Shown here in pieces: positions 41,157 through 49,407 of a stretch of 64,000 nt of DNA. Position 1 is the first letter of the stretch, and every line of letters starts with the position of its first letter. The translations under genes and the position numbers were made by a program. Source of the DNA: Parapedobacter pyrenivorans. GTDB lineage: Bacteria; Bacteroidota; Bacteroidia; Sphingobacteriales; Sphingobacteriaceae. Under the pieces are notes generated by a model. That model was not told the DNA's origin. It searched no databases and worked only from the letters and a program-made list of their open reading frames with translations. The stretch is taken from the NCBI RefSeq assembly GCF_014636865.1, contig NZ_BMER01000006.1, positions 62,001-126,000 of the forward strand. Reading direction: 5' to 3'.

Positions 41157-43487
41157 CTACTCGGCTTTTAAAACTTTTACGGGTTCAATTTGCGCCGCTC
41201 GAACGGTTTGGGACAGGACCGTCAGTAGCCCGACTATAGCAACCGAACCAAAGCCTATGCTTATATTGATAATACTCAAATCAACATGAGTGCCCATATC
41301 TTGTCTTAATAAATCACCGCCAAACAAGCCCGCTGGAACACCAATAAGTCCGGAAATTAGGATAAGAATGCCAAAACTTCCGGTAATTGTCCACACCAGT
41401 TTTATGTTGCTTGCTCCCAACACTTTTCTTATACCCAGTTCCTTAGTGCGTGTCTCTACAGCGTAACTTGCTATGCCTAAAATGCCCAAAGCAGCGATTA
41501 TCATAACTATAAGGGCAAAGAATCCAAAAAAACTTAGCCTCTCTTTACTGCTTTTTCCTAAATAATCGTCTTTTAGGTTATGAATATTTGCCGTTTTTTC
41601 AGGAAAATGGTTACCCCATAAAGATTGAATGGCTTTGGTAACTTCCAATTCTGCATCGGGATTTATTTTTATAGCCAGGGTGGCTATTTCATTGGGTAAA
41701 TAACGATACAACAACGGGGTTGATTGGCCAACAATATCATTAGGCATAATACCAATAACTTGCACATAGGCAGAGTCCAGTAATAGATTTTGCCCTACCA
41801 AATGCTCCGATTTAGCTTCCAATAATTTTGCGGCCGCTTCATTGACCAACACATATTGTTCCGTACCTTGGGGCATATTTTTAGGAAAATTTCGTCCAGA
41901 TTTTAAGATAATTCCCTCTTTATCAATTGCATTCGGATCAACACTTACATAATTTATTTCCAGAATGTTATCGTCTAATCTTACTGAAGATTTGCCCATT
42001 TTAATCGGTTTATAATACCAGTTAGTTGCCGAAGTCGTTTCTACTTGACTTAACTGACTTATTTCGTTTTGCAGGTTTTCATATTTTTCACCTTTTAAAT
42101 CAAGTGTCAGGACATTGGGTGGCACGGTTGAGTTAATGATTGCATTGTTTTTTATTTCATAATCGACCAGTATGACGACTAATATCATCAGCATGATGGT
42201 TACTGAAAATTGTACAACAAGTAAAGCTTTGTAAATAGCAACACCCCGAAATAGCTTTATATTCTTCATCTTACGTAAAATCTGTATGGGCTGAAATGTT
42301 GACAATAGCCATGATGGGAATGCTCCGGCGACCAATCCGGTTATAATTGCGTAGGTTAACAAGCCAAAAAATAAGGTTGTATCCCAAGAAAACGCCACAT
42401 CCATATCGGGTACGTAGTGCATTAGAATTCGAACACATGGCAAGGTAAAAAACAATGCAAATAGGGAAACAAGGGTCGATTCTATTAAAAATTGACCAAT
42501 AATTTGTCTTCTTGTTGCGCCTATGGTTTTACGAACACCTACTTCTTGCGCTCGAGAGAAGGCACGCGCTAATGCCAAACTGATATAATTGAAAGCAGAT
42601 AAAAGGGTTAAGGATAGAATTATCAATAGTTGCGTTTTAATACTCGTCCAATCGGCGCCCGCATTGGGGTCATTTTTAATGTCATTGTTTCGAGGGGTAA
42701 TATCTTCTATGGGTTGTGCTAAAAACTGAAGATGACTTTTATCCAATTTCCGATTATAGTTTTGGAGCACGATATTGAGCTGATTTAAATTACCTTCTGA
42801 TTTTAACCGGGCATAAATTGCTGAACTCTTGAAGTCTTCCCAATTTTGTGAAATAGTACTGATTGCTCCTTTTTTTTCAAGCATTTCAGCAGAATTTAGC
42901 GATAACATGGCCTCAATGGGTAGATGTGTTTCTAAAGGCGGGTCTTGGATAATCCCCTCAACGGTATAAGAACCTAAATTTTCAAATTGTATAGTTTGTC
43001 CTAAAGCATTGGTGTTTCCAAAGATTTTTTTTGCTGTTTTTTCAGTTAAAAAAAGGGTGTTGGAATTATTGGTTAGGCTTTGTGCGGTGCCTGACAACAA
43101 TTTAAAACCAAAAACATCAAAAAAAGAAGGCTCTGAAAATTTTATGTCTATAGGTACATCACCTCTGTCAGTTTGCAAATTATGTCTTCCTGCCAGACGT
43201 ACTTTTACCGTTTTTTCAACAAAGGAGATGCTTTCCATTTGAGTCGCCAATGGCAATGGAGCTGTTGCCAATTTGGTTTGTTCACCCTCATTTGTTTCTT
43301 GCGTGAGTATCCGCACAATTTGATTTAATCTTGGATGAAAATGATCTTTATCGTGATTAGCTTTTATGAATGTAAAAAGAATAACACCAACCGCCATACT
43401 CAGTGATAAGCTCAGTATATTGACTAATGAAAAAAGTTTGTTTTTCCAGAGTATCCGGATAGCGATTTTTAGCGAGTTTTTTATCAT
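41157..43487 (-). CDS. FtsX/MacB-type ABC transporter permease
   Basis: A 776-residue permease with the FtsX/MacB architecture: an N-terminal transmembrane helix (about 20-40), a long periplasmic MacB domain (to about 280), three helices (285-440), a second periplasmic domain and three helices at the C-terminus (about 665-770). It lacks an ATPase partner here. In this phylum such permeases are often controlled by NtrC-type regulators and sigma-54, which matches the upstream site. It probably exports a toxic compound or peptide, or acts as an envelope-stress protein. Confidence 0.82.
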   Translation of the reverse strand: MIKNSLKIAIRILWKNKLFSLVNILSLSLSMAVGVILFTFIKANHDKDHFHPRLNQIVRILTQETNEGEQTKLATAPLPLATQMESISFVEKTVKVRLAGRHNLQTDRGDVPIDIKFSEPSFFDVFGFKLLSGTAQSLTNNSNTLFLTEKTAKKIFGNTNALGQTIQFENLGSYTVEGIIQDPPLETHLPIEAMLSLNSAEMLEKKGAISTISQNWEDFKSSAIYARLKSEGNLNQLNIVLQNYNRKLDKSHLQFLAQPIEDITPRNNDIKNDPNAGADWTSIKTQLLIILSLTLLSAFNYISLALARAFSRAQEVGVRKTIGATRRQIIGQFLIESTLVSLFALFFTLPCVRILMHYVPDMDVAFSWDTTLFFGLLTYAIITGLVAGAFPSWLLSTFQPIQILRKMKNIKLFRGVAIYKALLVVQFSVTIMLMILVVILVDYEIKNNAIINSTVPPNVLTLDLKGEKYENLQNEISQLSQVETTSATNWYYKPIKMGKSSVRLDDNILEINYVSVDPNAIDKEGIILKSGRNFPKNMPQGTEQYVLVNEAAAKLLEAKSEHLVGQNLLLDSAYVQVIGIMPNDIVGQSTPLLYRYLPNEIATLAIKINPDAELEVTKAIQSLWGNHFPEKTANIHNLKDDYLGKSSKERLSFFGFFALIVMIIAALGILGIASYAVETRTKELGIRKVLGASNIKLVWTITGSFGILILISGLIGVPAGLFGGDLLRQDMGTHVDLSIINISIGFGSVAIVGLLTVLSQTVRAAQIEPVKVLKAE

Positions 43488-43557
43488 GACTTAAGTGTTA
43501 ATTTTTGATAAAAAATAAAACAAATACTGAACGGGAGGATCTTTCTCAATTCTGCTG

Positions 43558-43571
43558 GCAAAGTTGGTGCC
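43558..43571 (-). promoter_or_regulatory. Sigma-54-type promoter of the permease gene
   Basis: On the minus strand GGCAC-CAACT-TTGC (43571-43558) has GG and GC exactly 10 nt apart, the -24/-12 spacing of sigma-54 promoters, and matches GGCAC-N5-TTGC. The predicted transcription start (about 43547) is 60 nt upstream of the permease ATG at 43487. Confidence 0.55.
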
Positions 43572-43622
43572 TGAATAAAACCCATTAATTATCAATGTTT
43601 TATATAATTGTCTGTTAAAATA

Positions 43623-43663
43623 TGTTCGATTTCGGACACCCCACTGTATCGATCTGATACAGT
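43623..43663. promoter_or_regulatory. Two inverted repeats, candidate activator-binding sites
   Basis: TGTTCG-ATTT-CGGACA (43623-43638) is an imperfect palindrome, and ACTGTATC-GATCT-GATACAGT (43643-43663) is a perfect 8-bp one. They lie 50-90 nt upstream of the sigma-54-like promoter, the normal position of an upstream activator site. The regulator gene is not in this window. Confidence 0.5.
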
Positions 43664-43806
43664 CAGGTAGTACATCTTACGCATGAAAAAAGATACCGTA
43701 GACAATGACAGATTAGCTAGTTCTCCATCTCTAGACCACAATTGCTTATCTTTACCGCAACCAGCGTGAACTAATTAGAGGTGAAAATAATTTAAGCTAA
43801 TTCAGA

Positions 43807-44187
43807 ATGACAGAAACAATCACGAGAGAACATGTTGTTGAAGCGGAAAACAAACTTTTTTCAGCTCAGCTAATAAGCGATGTGGACGTACTTAACCAAC
43901 TATTGCACGATGACCTGATTGCAGTTACACCGACAGGTGAAATTGTAACTAAGGAGATGGACTTGAATGCGCATAGAATGAAAACAATGATTATTGAAGA
44001 TGCTTCAACAGAAATTAACGACATTAAAATAACAACTGACACTGCGCTTTCAATAGTAACAATGACAGCAAAAGGACAAGTAATGGGAACGCCGTTGGAG
44101 GGCAAATTTCGTTATTTCAGGGTTTGGAAAAGATTTGGTGGCACGCTGAAAGTCATAGGTGCAAGTTTTATGCAATTAACCTCTTGA
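43807..44187 (+). CDS. NTF2-like / DUF4440-type protein
   Basis: A 126-residue protein of the NTF2-like fold (EAENKLFSAQLISDVDVLNQLL, DDLIAVTPTGEIVTKEMDL, FRYFRVWKRFGGTLKV). Such proteins bind small ligands or act as ketosteroid isomerase-like or stress proteins; no catalytic residues are assigned. A fragment of the same gene occurs at 47364-47420. Confidence 0.75.
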   Translation: MTETITREHVVEAENKLFSAQLISDVDVLNQLLHDDLIAVTPTGEIVTKEMDLNAHRMKTMIIEDASTEINDIKITTDTALSIVTMTAKGQVMGTPLEGKFRYFRVWKRFGGTLKVIGASFMQLTS

Positions 44188-44188
44188 G

Positions 44189-44294
44189 ATTTAGAATAAA
44201 CGGATACGCAAAAGCAGAAGAGAACGGGGAGGGCTATGAAGCACTGATAAATTTAGCTTACGAAAATTTCTTTTTGGGACGCGAGGTACGGTGA
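44189..44294 (+). pseudogene. Coding-like C-terminal fragment of unknown origin
   Basis: The frame reads RINGYAKAEENGEGYEALI, NLAYENFFLGREVR and TGA (44292-44294) directly after the NTF2-like stop, without a start codon. It looks like the end of another protein, perhaps of the same kind of decayed neighbours as the other fragments in the window. Confidence 0.3.
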
Positions 44295-44354
44295 AGGGTG
44301 AAAATCGTGACCATCACTGGAATTAGCCGTGGATTTTTACCGCAAATAACTTGA

Positions 44355-44999
44355 TTATTGATTTATGCGCTCAATCATCCGGTATTTTCTCATGAATTGA
44401 CGAGCTACCGCGCTGCCACTCACCGAGCGCAGGCGGCCATCGAGATCGTAATCGAATCGCCTATCTCCTATTTGCCGAATACGCCCATTTAAATCATACT
44501 CGATACGTAGATCGCCAATCCGACATATCCGGCCATTGAGGTCATAATCAATACGATCTGCGCCGAATTGCCTGACGCGGCCGCTGAGGTCGTAATCCAA
44601 TGATTCGTCACCAATACGTTCGATTTTACCGTTGAAGTTGTAATCGATGCGTTTGCTCCCCACACGCCGAATACGGCCATCAAGGTCGTAGTCTATCCGT
44701 GCATCACCAATCTGACGGACCCGACCATCCAGGTCATAATCTACCGATGTATTGCCAAACTGCTTGATACGCCCGTCCAGATCATAGTCGATGCGTACTT
44801 CATTGCTTGTTCGGAAAAGCTCCGGCTCAGCCGTTGTCAAATTTCCCTTGTTGTCGATCAATAGATAAAACGGCCCTTCCCGCAAAACGATATCAGGCGC
44901 ATGGGGATCCTCCCCCAGCCTGATCGTCTGGCCATTGACGAGCTTTGCCATGACCATTATAAATAACGCAAACGCTACGGCTTTAGTGATACGGTTCAT
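44355..44999 (-). CDS. Secreted protein of eight 16-residue YD-like repeats
   Basis: A 214-residue protein with a signal peptide (about residues 5-22). Residues 70-197 are exactly eight tandem 16-residue units of the form [IVL]-[DE]-Y-[DN]-[LF]-[DNS]-G-[RK]-[ILV]-x-x-[IVF]-G-x-x-[RS] (for example IDYDLDGRIRRVGSKR). The C-terminal 17 residues (VARQFMRKYRMIERINQ) are basic. The repeats should form an elongated beta structure like YD repeats but at a shorter period. A fragment of this gene is at 38260-38430. The role is unknown. Confidence 0.7.
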   Translation of the reverse strand: MNRITKAVAFALFIMVMAKLVNGQTIRLGEDPHAPDIVLREGPFYLLIDNKGNLTTAEPELFRTSNEVRIDYDLDGRIKQFGNTSVDYDLDGRVRQIGDARIDYDLDGRIRRVGSKRIDYNFNGKIERIGDESLDYDLSGRVRQFGADRIDYDLNGRICRIGDLRIEYDLNGRIRQIGDRRFDYDLDGRLRSVSGSAVARQFMRKYRMIERINQ

Positions 45000-45122
45000 A
45001 TGCTTCCTTTTTAGTTATGACGGAAGTAAATGGACAGCGTTTAATTTGACCATGATATATTTCCAGAACTGATACATTACCGCTAATCGCGGTATATTAA
45101 AACACCCTGTACAAGCCAAGCA

Positions 45123-45240
45123 AAGCTCTGAACCGGAGAGAATCGGGGTTTCTAATTAACCAACTAGCTTCCAAAAAAGACGGTTTGACGCATAGAAATT
45201 GTTTACTAATTTTAACAGCGAATTATGAAAGGGTCAACAA
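45123..45240. repeat. Composite dispersed repeat, worn copy 4
   Basis: AAGCTCTGAACCGGAGAG followed by AATCGGGGTTTCTAATTAACCAACT resembles the start of the repeat, and GCGAATTATGAAAGGG the leader, but with many changes; the 23-codon ORF is lost. It lies upstream of a VOC gene. Confidence 0.5.
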
Positions 45241-45258
45241 ACTGAAACCAACTATTTT

Positions 45259-45681
45259 ATGATAACCGTAAACCCATACCTCTATTTCAACGGGAATTGC
45301 GAAGAGGCTTTTGATTTCTACAAATCAGTGTTTAAATGTGAATTCAATTATATCGGCCGATATAAGGATGTACCTCAAACTAGCGGCGGGTTGTTTGCGG
45401 ACCAAGACCAGTTGATTATGCACGTTTCACTTCCGATCAGCAGCAACACTACATTGATGGGCGCGGACAGTACGGCACTGTTTAATCAACCGGTGTCAAC
45501 GAGCAATTTCTCCTTATCGATCAGTACCGACAACAAAGAAGAGGCTGAAACGCTATTTCAAAGCCTATCCGAGGATAGGGAAATAAAGCTACCAATGAAC
45601 GAAACTTTCTGGGGTTCATACTACGGAATTGTGACTGACAAATTCGGAATCAATTGGAAGATAAGCTTCGAGCTGGAATAA
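45259..45681 (+). CDS. VOC-superfamily protein (PhnB-like)
   Basis: A 140-residue VOC-fold protein: PYLYFNGNCEEAFDFYKSVF, then HVSLPI, and the end YYGIVTDKFGINWKISFELE, which is typical of PhnB-like/glyoxalase-like proteins. The substrate is not known. It ends before a hairpin that separates it from the converging reductase gene. Confidence 0.85.
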   Translation: MITVNPYLYFNGNCEEAFDFYKSVFKCEFNYIGRYKDVPQTSGGLFADQDQLIMHVSLPISSNTTLMGADSTALFNQPVSTSNFSLSISTDNKEEAETLFQSLSEDREIKLPMNETFWGSYYGIVTDKFGINWKISFELE

Positions 45682-45743
45682 CAAACCAGCAATCAAAAGT
45701 CCGTCAACTCGTCCTTTACCGGCCGTTTCATGATTGACAAAAA

Positions 45744-45766
45744 AACCGACCGGAAGCCGGCCGGTT
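45744..45766. terminator. Bidirectional hairpin between converging genes
   Basis: ACCG-A-CCGG-AAG-CCGG-C-CGGT (45745-45765, extended by A-T) sits between the VOC gene and the RibD-like gene. The only mismatch is A-C in the middle of the stem. Confidence 0.7.
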
Positions 45767-45797
45767 CATTTGTGAATCTTTCATCGGATCGCCAATG

Positions 45798-46409
45798 CTA
45801 TTTTTCAACCTTGTACCTGATATGTGTCACCAAGCCTGTTCCGCTCACCTCAACAGGTTCGAGCCGGAGATTCGGTACGTCTTCAAAGAGCCTTGAGCCT
45901 ACACCAATCGTAACGGGTACGAGATGCAGCCACAATTCGTCAATGAGACCAGCAGCCAGATACTGATTGATGGTATTTGCGCCTCCCATGATCTTCACAT
46001 TTTGATCTCCTGCCGCATCCTTTGCCATGCTCAATGCTGCTTCGATACCAGTTGTAACAAAATGAAATATCGTTCCCCCTTCCATTTCTATCGGTGGGCG
46101 TTCTTTATGGGAGAGTACAAAAACCGGAGCATGATATGGCGGATTGTCGCCCCACCATCCTTTCCATCCCGATTTGTCTCGCCTATCTTTAGGTCCAAAC
46201 ATATTACTGCCCATGATAAATGCGCCCGCATCGAGAATAGCATCTATTTCTTTTTTATGCCGATGCTTTTCCGGCTCGGCAAACATCCAACGATCCAGCA
46301 AGTCTGAATCAAACCCATCTCCAAATGGTTTTTCAAAACTTTGATTGTGCCCCGCGGCAAAGCCATCAAGAGAAACTGTTAATCCACAAGTTACTTTTGT
46401 CTTTTTCAT
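45798..46409 (-). CDS. RibD/dihydrofolate-reductase-like protein
   Basis: A 203-residue protein: TCGLTVSLDGFAAGHNQS, AGAFIMGSNMFGPKDRRD, and KIMGGANTINQYLAAGLIDEL, the RibD_C fold with its NADPH-binding G-G motif. Longer than the copy at 33373 because of an insertion with G-W-W-G-D-N-P. The ATG at 46409 (MKKTKVTCGL) is chosen over the longer frame because the first 24 residues do not resemble the family. Confidence 0.82.
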   Translation of the reverse strand: MKKTKVTCGLTVSLDGFAAGHNQSFEKPFGDGFDSDLLDRWMFAEPEKHRHKKEIDAILDAGAFIMGSNMFGPKDRRDKSGWKGWWGDNPPYHAPVFVLSHKERPPIEMEGGTIFHFVTTGIEAALSMAKDAAGDQNVKIMGGANTINQYLAAGLIDELWLHLVPVTIGVGSRLFEDVPNLRLEPVEVSGTGLVTHIRYKVEK

Positions 46410-46464
46410 GATTATTCTTTTTACACGTGATAAGTAATGGTACGCAATAAGTAGACGAATGGCA

Positions 46465-46545
46465 CCGGAACAAATCGACAATGAATTTAAAAAATTTTTG
46501 TTTTTTGTTAGTACATCGTTTAGAAATGCCTGCTAGACCGGGTGA
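46465..46545 (+). pseudogene. Small N-terminal fragment related to 55700-55774
   Basis: CGACAATGAATTTAAAAAA at about 46477-46495 recurs near 55708-55726. In frame it reads APEQIDNEFKKFL here and MELTDNEFKKKFEL there. Both resemble the start of a family of outer-membrane or sigma/anti-sigma-linked proteins, but neither continues. Confidence 0.25.
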
Positions 46546-46638
46546 GGTTGGCCTCTTTTTTTAAGTAAGCGGCTGAATATGTGCTGAGGATAGGAACTTT
46601 ATATGGCGTAAAGCGTTTTAAGGAAAAATAAGGAAGTC

Positions 46639-47295
46639 ATGGAAGAAATAAATCAGCATTTTCAACAATCGGATATATTGAAGGCCGTATCGGCTTTAGT
46701 CGCCGGGATATTGTTAGGATACGAACGAGAGAGCAAAGATAAATCTGCAGGCCTTAAAACGATAACAATAATTACGGTTGGCTCTGCGCTTTTTGCCATT
46801 TTATCACAAAATTATAGTGGAAAAGGCGATAGCTTTTCGATTGCTGCTGGCATAATTAGCGGGATAGGATTTTTAGGCGCCGGGGTGATATTTAAAGAGG
46901 GGTTTACGATCTATGGACTTACTACCGCCGGTATAATTTGGGTGTCAGCAGCCATTGGGATGGCGATAGGCTTTGGGGAATTTTACATTGCAGGCCTATT
47001 CTTGTTTGTAACAATGGCCATAGTGTTTTTGACCCAAACAGTTGGCAAACAATTAATCCCTGCGAATAGTACGAAAGCGCTTAAAATTAAAATCAATAAA
47101 GAACATGCTGAAAAGCGATTTGAAATTATCGATCAAATAAGAAAATTTACTATTTATCAAAGCGTGGTGAAGACAGAAAAAAACGCTGATAGTGATTTAA
47201 CAATTGATATTGACATACACATTAGACAGAAGGACGTTAGAAAACTAGAGCAATATCTCTATCATAACGGTAACATTCTTTCCTATAGTGTATGA
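46639..47295 (+). CDS. MgtC/SapB-family membrane protein
   Basis: A 218-residue protein with four transmembrane helices in the first 140 residues and the MgtC signatures GILLGYERESKDKSAGLKT and GFLGAGVIFK. The last 80 residues form a soluble ACT-like domain. Family members regulate Mg2+ or P-type ATPases or stabilise the membrane under magnesium or phosphate limitation. No Mg2+ riboswitch was recognised upstream. It stands alone. Confidence 0.85.
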   Translation: MEEINQHFQQSDILKAVSALVAGILLGYERESKDKSAGLKTITIITVGSALFAILSQNYSGKGDSFSIAAGIISGIGFLGAGVIFKEGFTIYGLTTAGIIWVSAAIGMAIGFGEFYIAGLFLFVTMAIVFLTQTVGKQLIPANSTKALKIKINKEHAEKRFEIIDQIRKFTIYQSVVKTEKNADSDLTIDIDIHIRQKDVRKLEQYLYHNGNILSYSV

Positions 47296-47363
47296 AAATT
47301 ACTGCCCTTATGGATGCCGGGTGCAAAGAAACTGATTTCTGCAAATACATGCTAACACCACGA

Positions 47364-47420
47364 AGAGATGTGGACATACTTAGCAAGTGAAATGGTAACC
47401 AAGGAGATGGACTTTTGCTA
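47364..47420 (+). pseudogene. DUF4440/NTF2-like gene fragment
   Basis: GATGTGGACATACTTAGCAAG and, after a deletion, ATGGTAACCAAGGAGATGGA correspond to residues DVDVLNQ and TGEIVTKEMD of the gene at 43807. The reading frame is broken. Another duplicated gene fragment in a non-coding gap. Confidence 0.5.
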
Positions 47421-47469
47421 TTTCGACATACACGACTAGGTCTTGCCTGTAAAACAAAACATCTTTCGA

Positions 47470-48180
47470 TTACGAACCCGTGAATTTCAGCAATTTTTCC
47501 ATAAAATGCTTCTTAAAGGCTCTTCCAATAGGAATGACCTGATCTACGGTTAGGTAAATTTTGTTGTGCGAGATTTTCGTTAAATGTGCCGTATTGATAA
47601 TATACGACTTGTGCACTTGTTTGAAATCGTCATTCAATTTAGCTACCCAATCTTTTAGCGGCTCTGATGTCAGGTACTTATTTGAAGCGGTAATCACTTC
47701 GGTATAGTCACTGTCTGATTTAATAAAAATGATGTCGTCTCTATTAAGCTTCACCAAATCATGACTTGACTTGATGTACACGTATTTGTCGGCCGGTGTT
47801 GCATGCTCCTGCCCTACTTGCTGTATCGACTGGGTCATTGTCATTACTTTCTCAACAGCTTGCGTAAAGCGCTCGAATGAGAACGGTTTAAGTAGGTAAT
47901 CAACGACATTGAACTGATAGCTTTCAAGTGCAAATTCAGAATAAGCTGTCGTCAGGATGGTAAGCGGATGGTTTTGCGCTGATCTCAAAAACTCCATTCC
48001 CGAAAAACGTGGCAGGTTGATGTCTAAAAAAATCAAATCGATGGAATGATCGTGGAGATAGGTGCTTGCTTCAAGCGCATCGCAGCATGTCATTTCTAGC
48101 TTAAGGGCCTCCGTGCTGCGGATATACTTCTGCAGGATATGCTGTGCGGGAGCATGGTCTTCGATAATGATACATTTCAT
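47470..48180 (-). CDS. LytTR-family response regulator
   Basis: A 236-residue response regulator: acid pocket E7-D8, phosphorylation site D53 in FLDINLPRFSG, T78 in TTAYSEFA, K98 in DYLLKPF, and a LytTR domain from about residue 135 (FIKSDSDYTEVI, QVHKSYIINTAHL). It overlaps the kinase gene by 4 nt. The pair lies divergent to the TonB/PepSY operon and probably regulates it. Confidence 0.9.
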   Translation of the reverse strand: MKCIIIEDHAPAQHILQKYIRSTEALKLEMTCCDALEASTYLHDHSIDLIFLDINLPRFSGMEFLRSAQNHPLTILTTAYSEFALESYQFNVVDYLLKPFSFERFTQAVEKVMTMTQSIQQVGQEHATPADKYVYIKSSHDLVKLNRDDIIFIKSDSDYTEVITASNKYLTSEPLKDWVAKLNDDFKQVHKSYIINTAHLTKISHNKIYLTVDQVIPIGRAFKKHFMEKLLKFTGS

Positions 48181-49349
48181 AGCTTATCCCTTTTTTTTAA
48201 CTGCATGGTTAATCTGGTGATAAAAATGCTTCCGTTATCTTGTATATCGAGTTCATGCGCTCCGGGATATTGCAGGTCCAAGCGTTTCCGGACATTTTCT
48301 AACCCGATGCCTTTTTCTAAACTAGCCGACTGGTAATCTAGGGAATAATTGTTCTTGCACAAAAACGTCAATTTCCCATCTGTTGAGACCTGCACCCGGA
48401 TTTCAACAGCAATGTTTGCCGCCTGGCTTCCGGTACTGTGTTTGAATGCATTTTCAACAAAAACAATCAAGATAAGGGGAGGGATCGAAAAATCCAGGTT
48501 AGCGATGTCTTTGGTGAATTGGATTTCTCCCCGGTTTTCGATTTGTAATCGATTCAGGGCCACGTAGTTTTCTAGTTGTTGTATCTCACGGGGCAGTGCC
48601 ACGAAATCTGACTGGCAATCGTACAACATATACCTTAATACCGCCGACAGTTCCAGGATAATCGATGGCGTCTTTGGCGAATTATCGATCGCATACGCGT
48701 AAAGACTATTCAGGTTATTGAATAAGAAATGTGGATTAATCTGTGATTTCAGAAATTGGATTTCACTTTCCTTCATTAAACCGGCTAAGCGTTCCAGTTC
48801 GCGTTGTCTGCGGTTGGAATCCCACGCAAGTTTAAAGGCTACAATGATAATGATAATGGGAAGTGTTTCAACCAGCGTAAACATGAGGCCTGGGAAGTGT
48901 GTCCCGCGCGTATCGGGAAAAAAAATCTGCTCCAGGATAAACTCATCCACCAGAATCACCGCAGTCAACACCGCTGAAAGTGCCACGATGAACAGGATCC
49001 ACCGCTTATGATAATAGAAAACAGGCAGCAGTACATAATTTATCACCATTGCTGCTGCGAGGTAATTGGCGAAAAAGGCCAGTTTGGACGGTTTGAACAG
49101 CGTATGCAACGACTGATGCTGCTCCTCGTCAAGCTCGAACGAAAAAAAAACCAGCAACAACAACACAATGACCATTTGGTATACGAATTCTTTGAAATGG
49201 GGTGTAGATAACCAACGGTGTTGAAACCAACGAGACCGCTTTTCGGTCGTTGAAGTCCTATCGCTGGCAAACGATATGTCGTTGATCGGGTAAAATGAGT
49301 CGTTCACAGATTCGTATTCTTTTGTACTTACAATATTATACATTTGCAT
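48177..49349 (-). CDS. LytS-type sensor histidine kinase
   Basis: A 390-residue kinase. Residues 1-50 soluble, four membrane helices at about 55-70, 93-112, 117-135 and 155-175, then the phospho-acceptor H207 in NPHFLFNNLNS and the N box FVENAFKHSTG. It signals to the regulator overlapping it. The unusual point is the 50-residue N-terminal cytoplasmic tail. Confidence 0.88.
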   Translation of the reverse strand: MQMYNIVSTKEYESVNDSFYPINDISFASDRTSTTEKRSRWFQHRWLSTPHFKEFVYQMVIVLLLLVFFSFELDEEQHQSLHTLFKPSKLAFFANYLAAAMVINYVLLPVFYYHKRWILFIVALSAVLTAVILVDEFILEQIFFPDTRGTHFPGLMFTLVETLPIIIIIVAFKLAWDSNRRQRELERLAGLMKESEIQFLKSQINPHFLFNNLNSLYAYAIDNSPKTPSIILELSAVLRYMLYDCQSDFVALPREIQQLENYVALNRLQIENRGEIQFTKDIANLDFSIPPLILIVFVENAFKHSTGSQAANIAVEIRVQVSTDGKLTFLCKNNYSLDYQSASLEKGIGLENVRKRLDLQYPGAHELDIQDNGSIFITRLTMQLKKRDKL

Positions 49350-49407
49350 TTTATAATCAATCTAAATAACGATTTAATTTTTATAAGAGTTGATTTTCGA
49401 ATTATCG

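Noticed and set aside
46500-46638. Mg2+ riboswitch upstream of the MgtC gene
   Set aside because: No YkoK or M-box signature and the leader is short.
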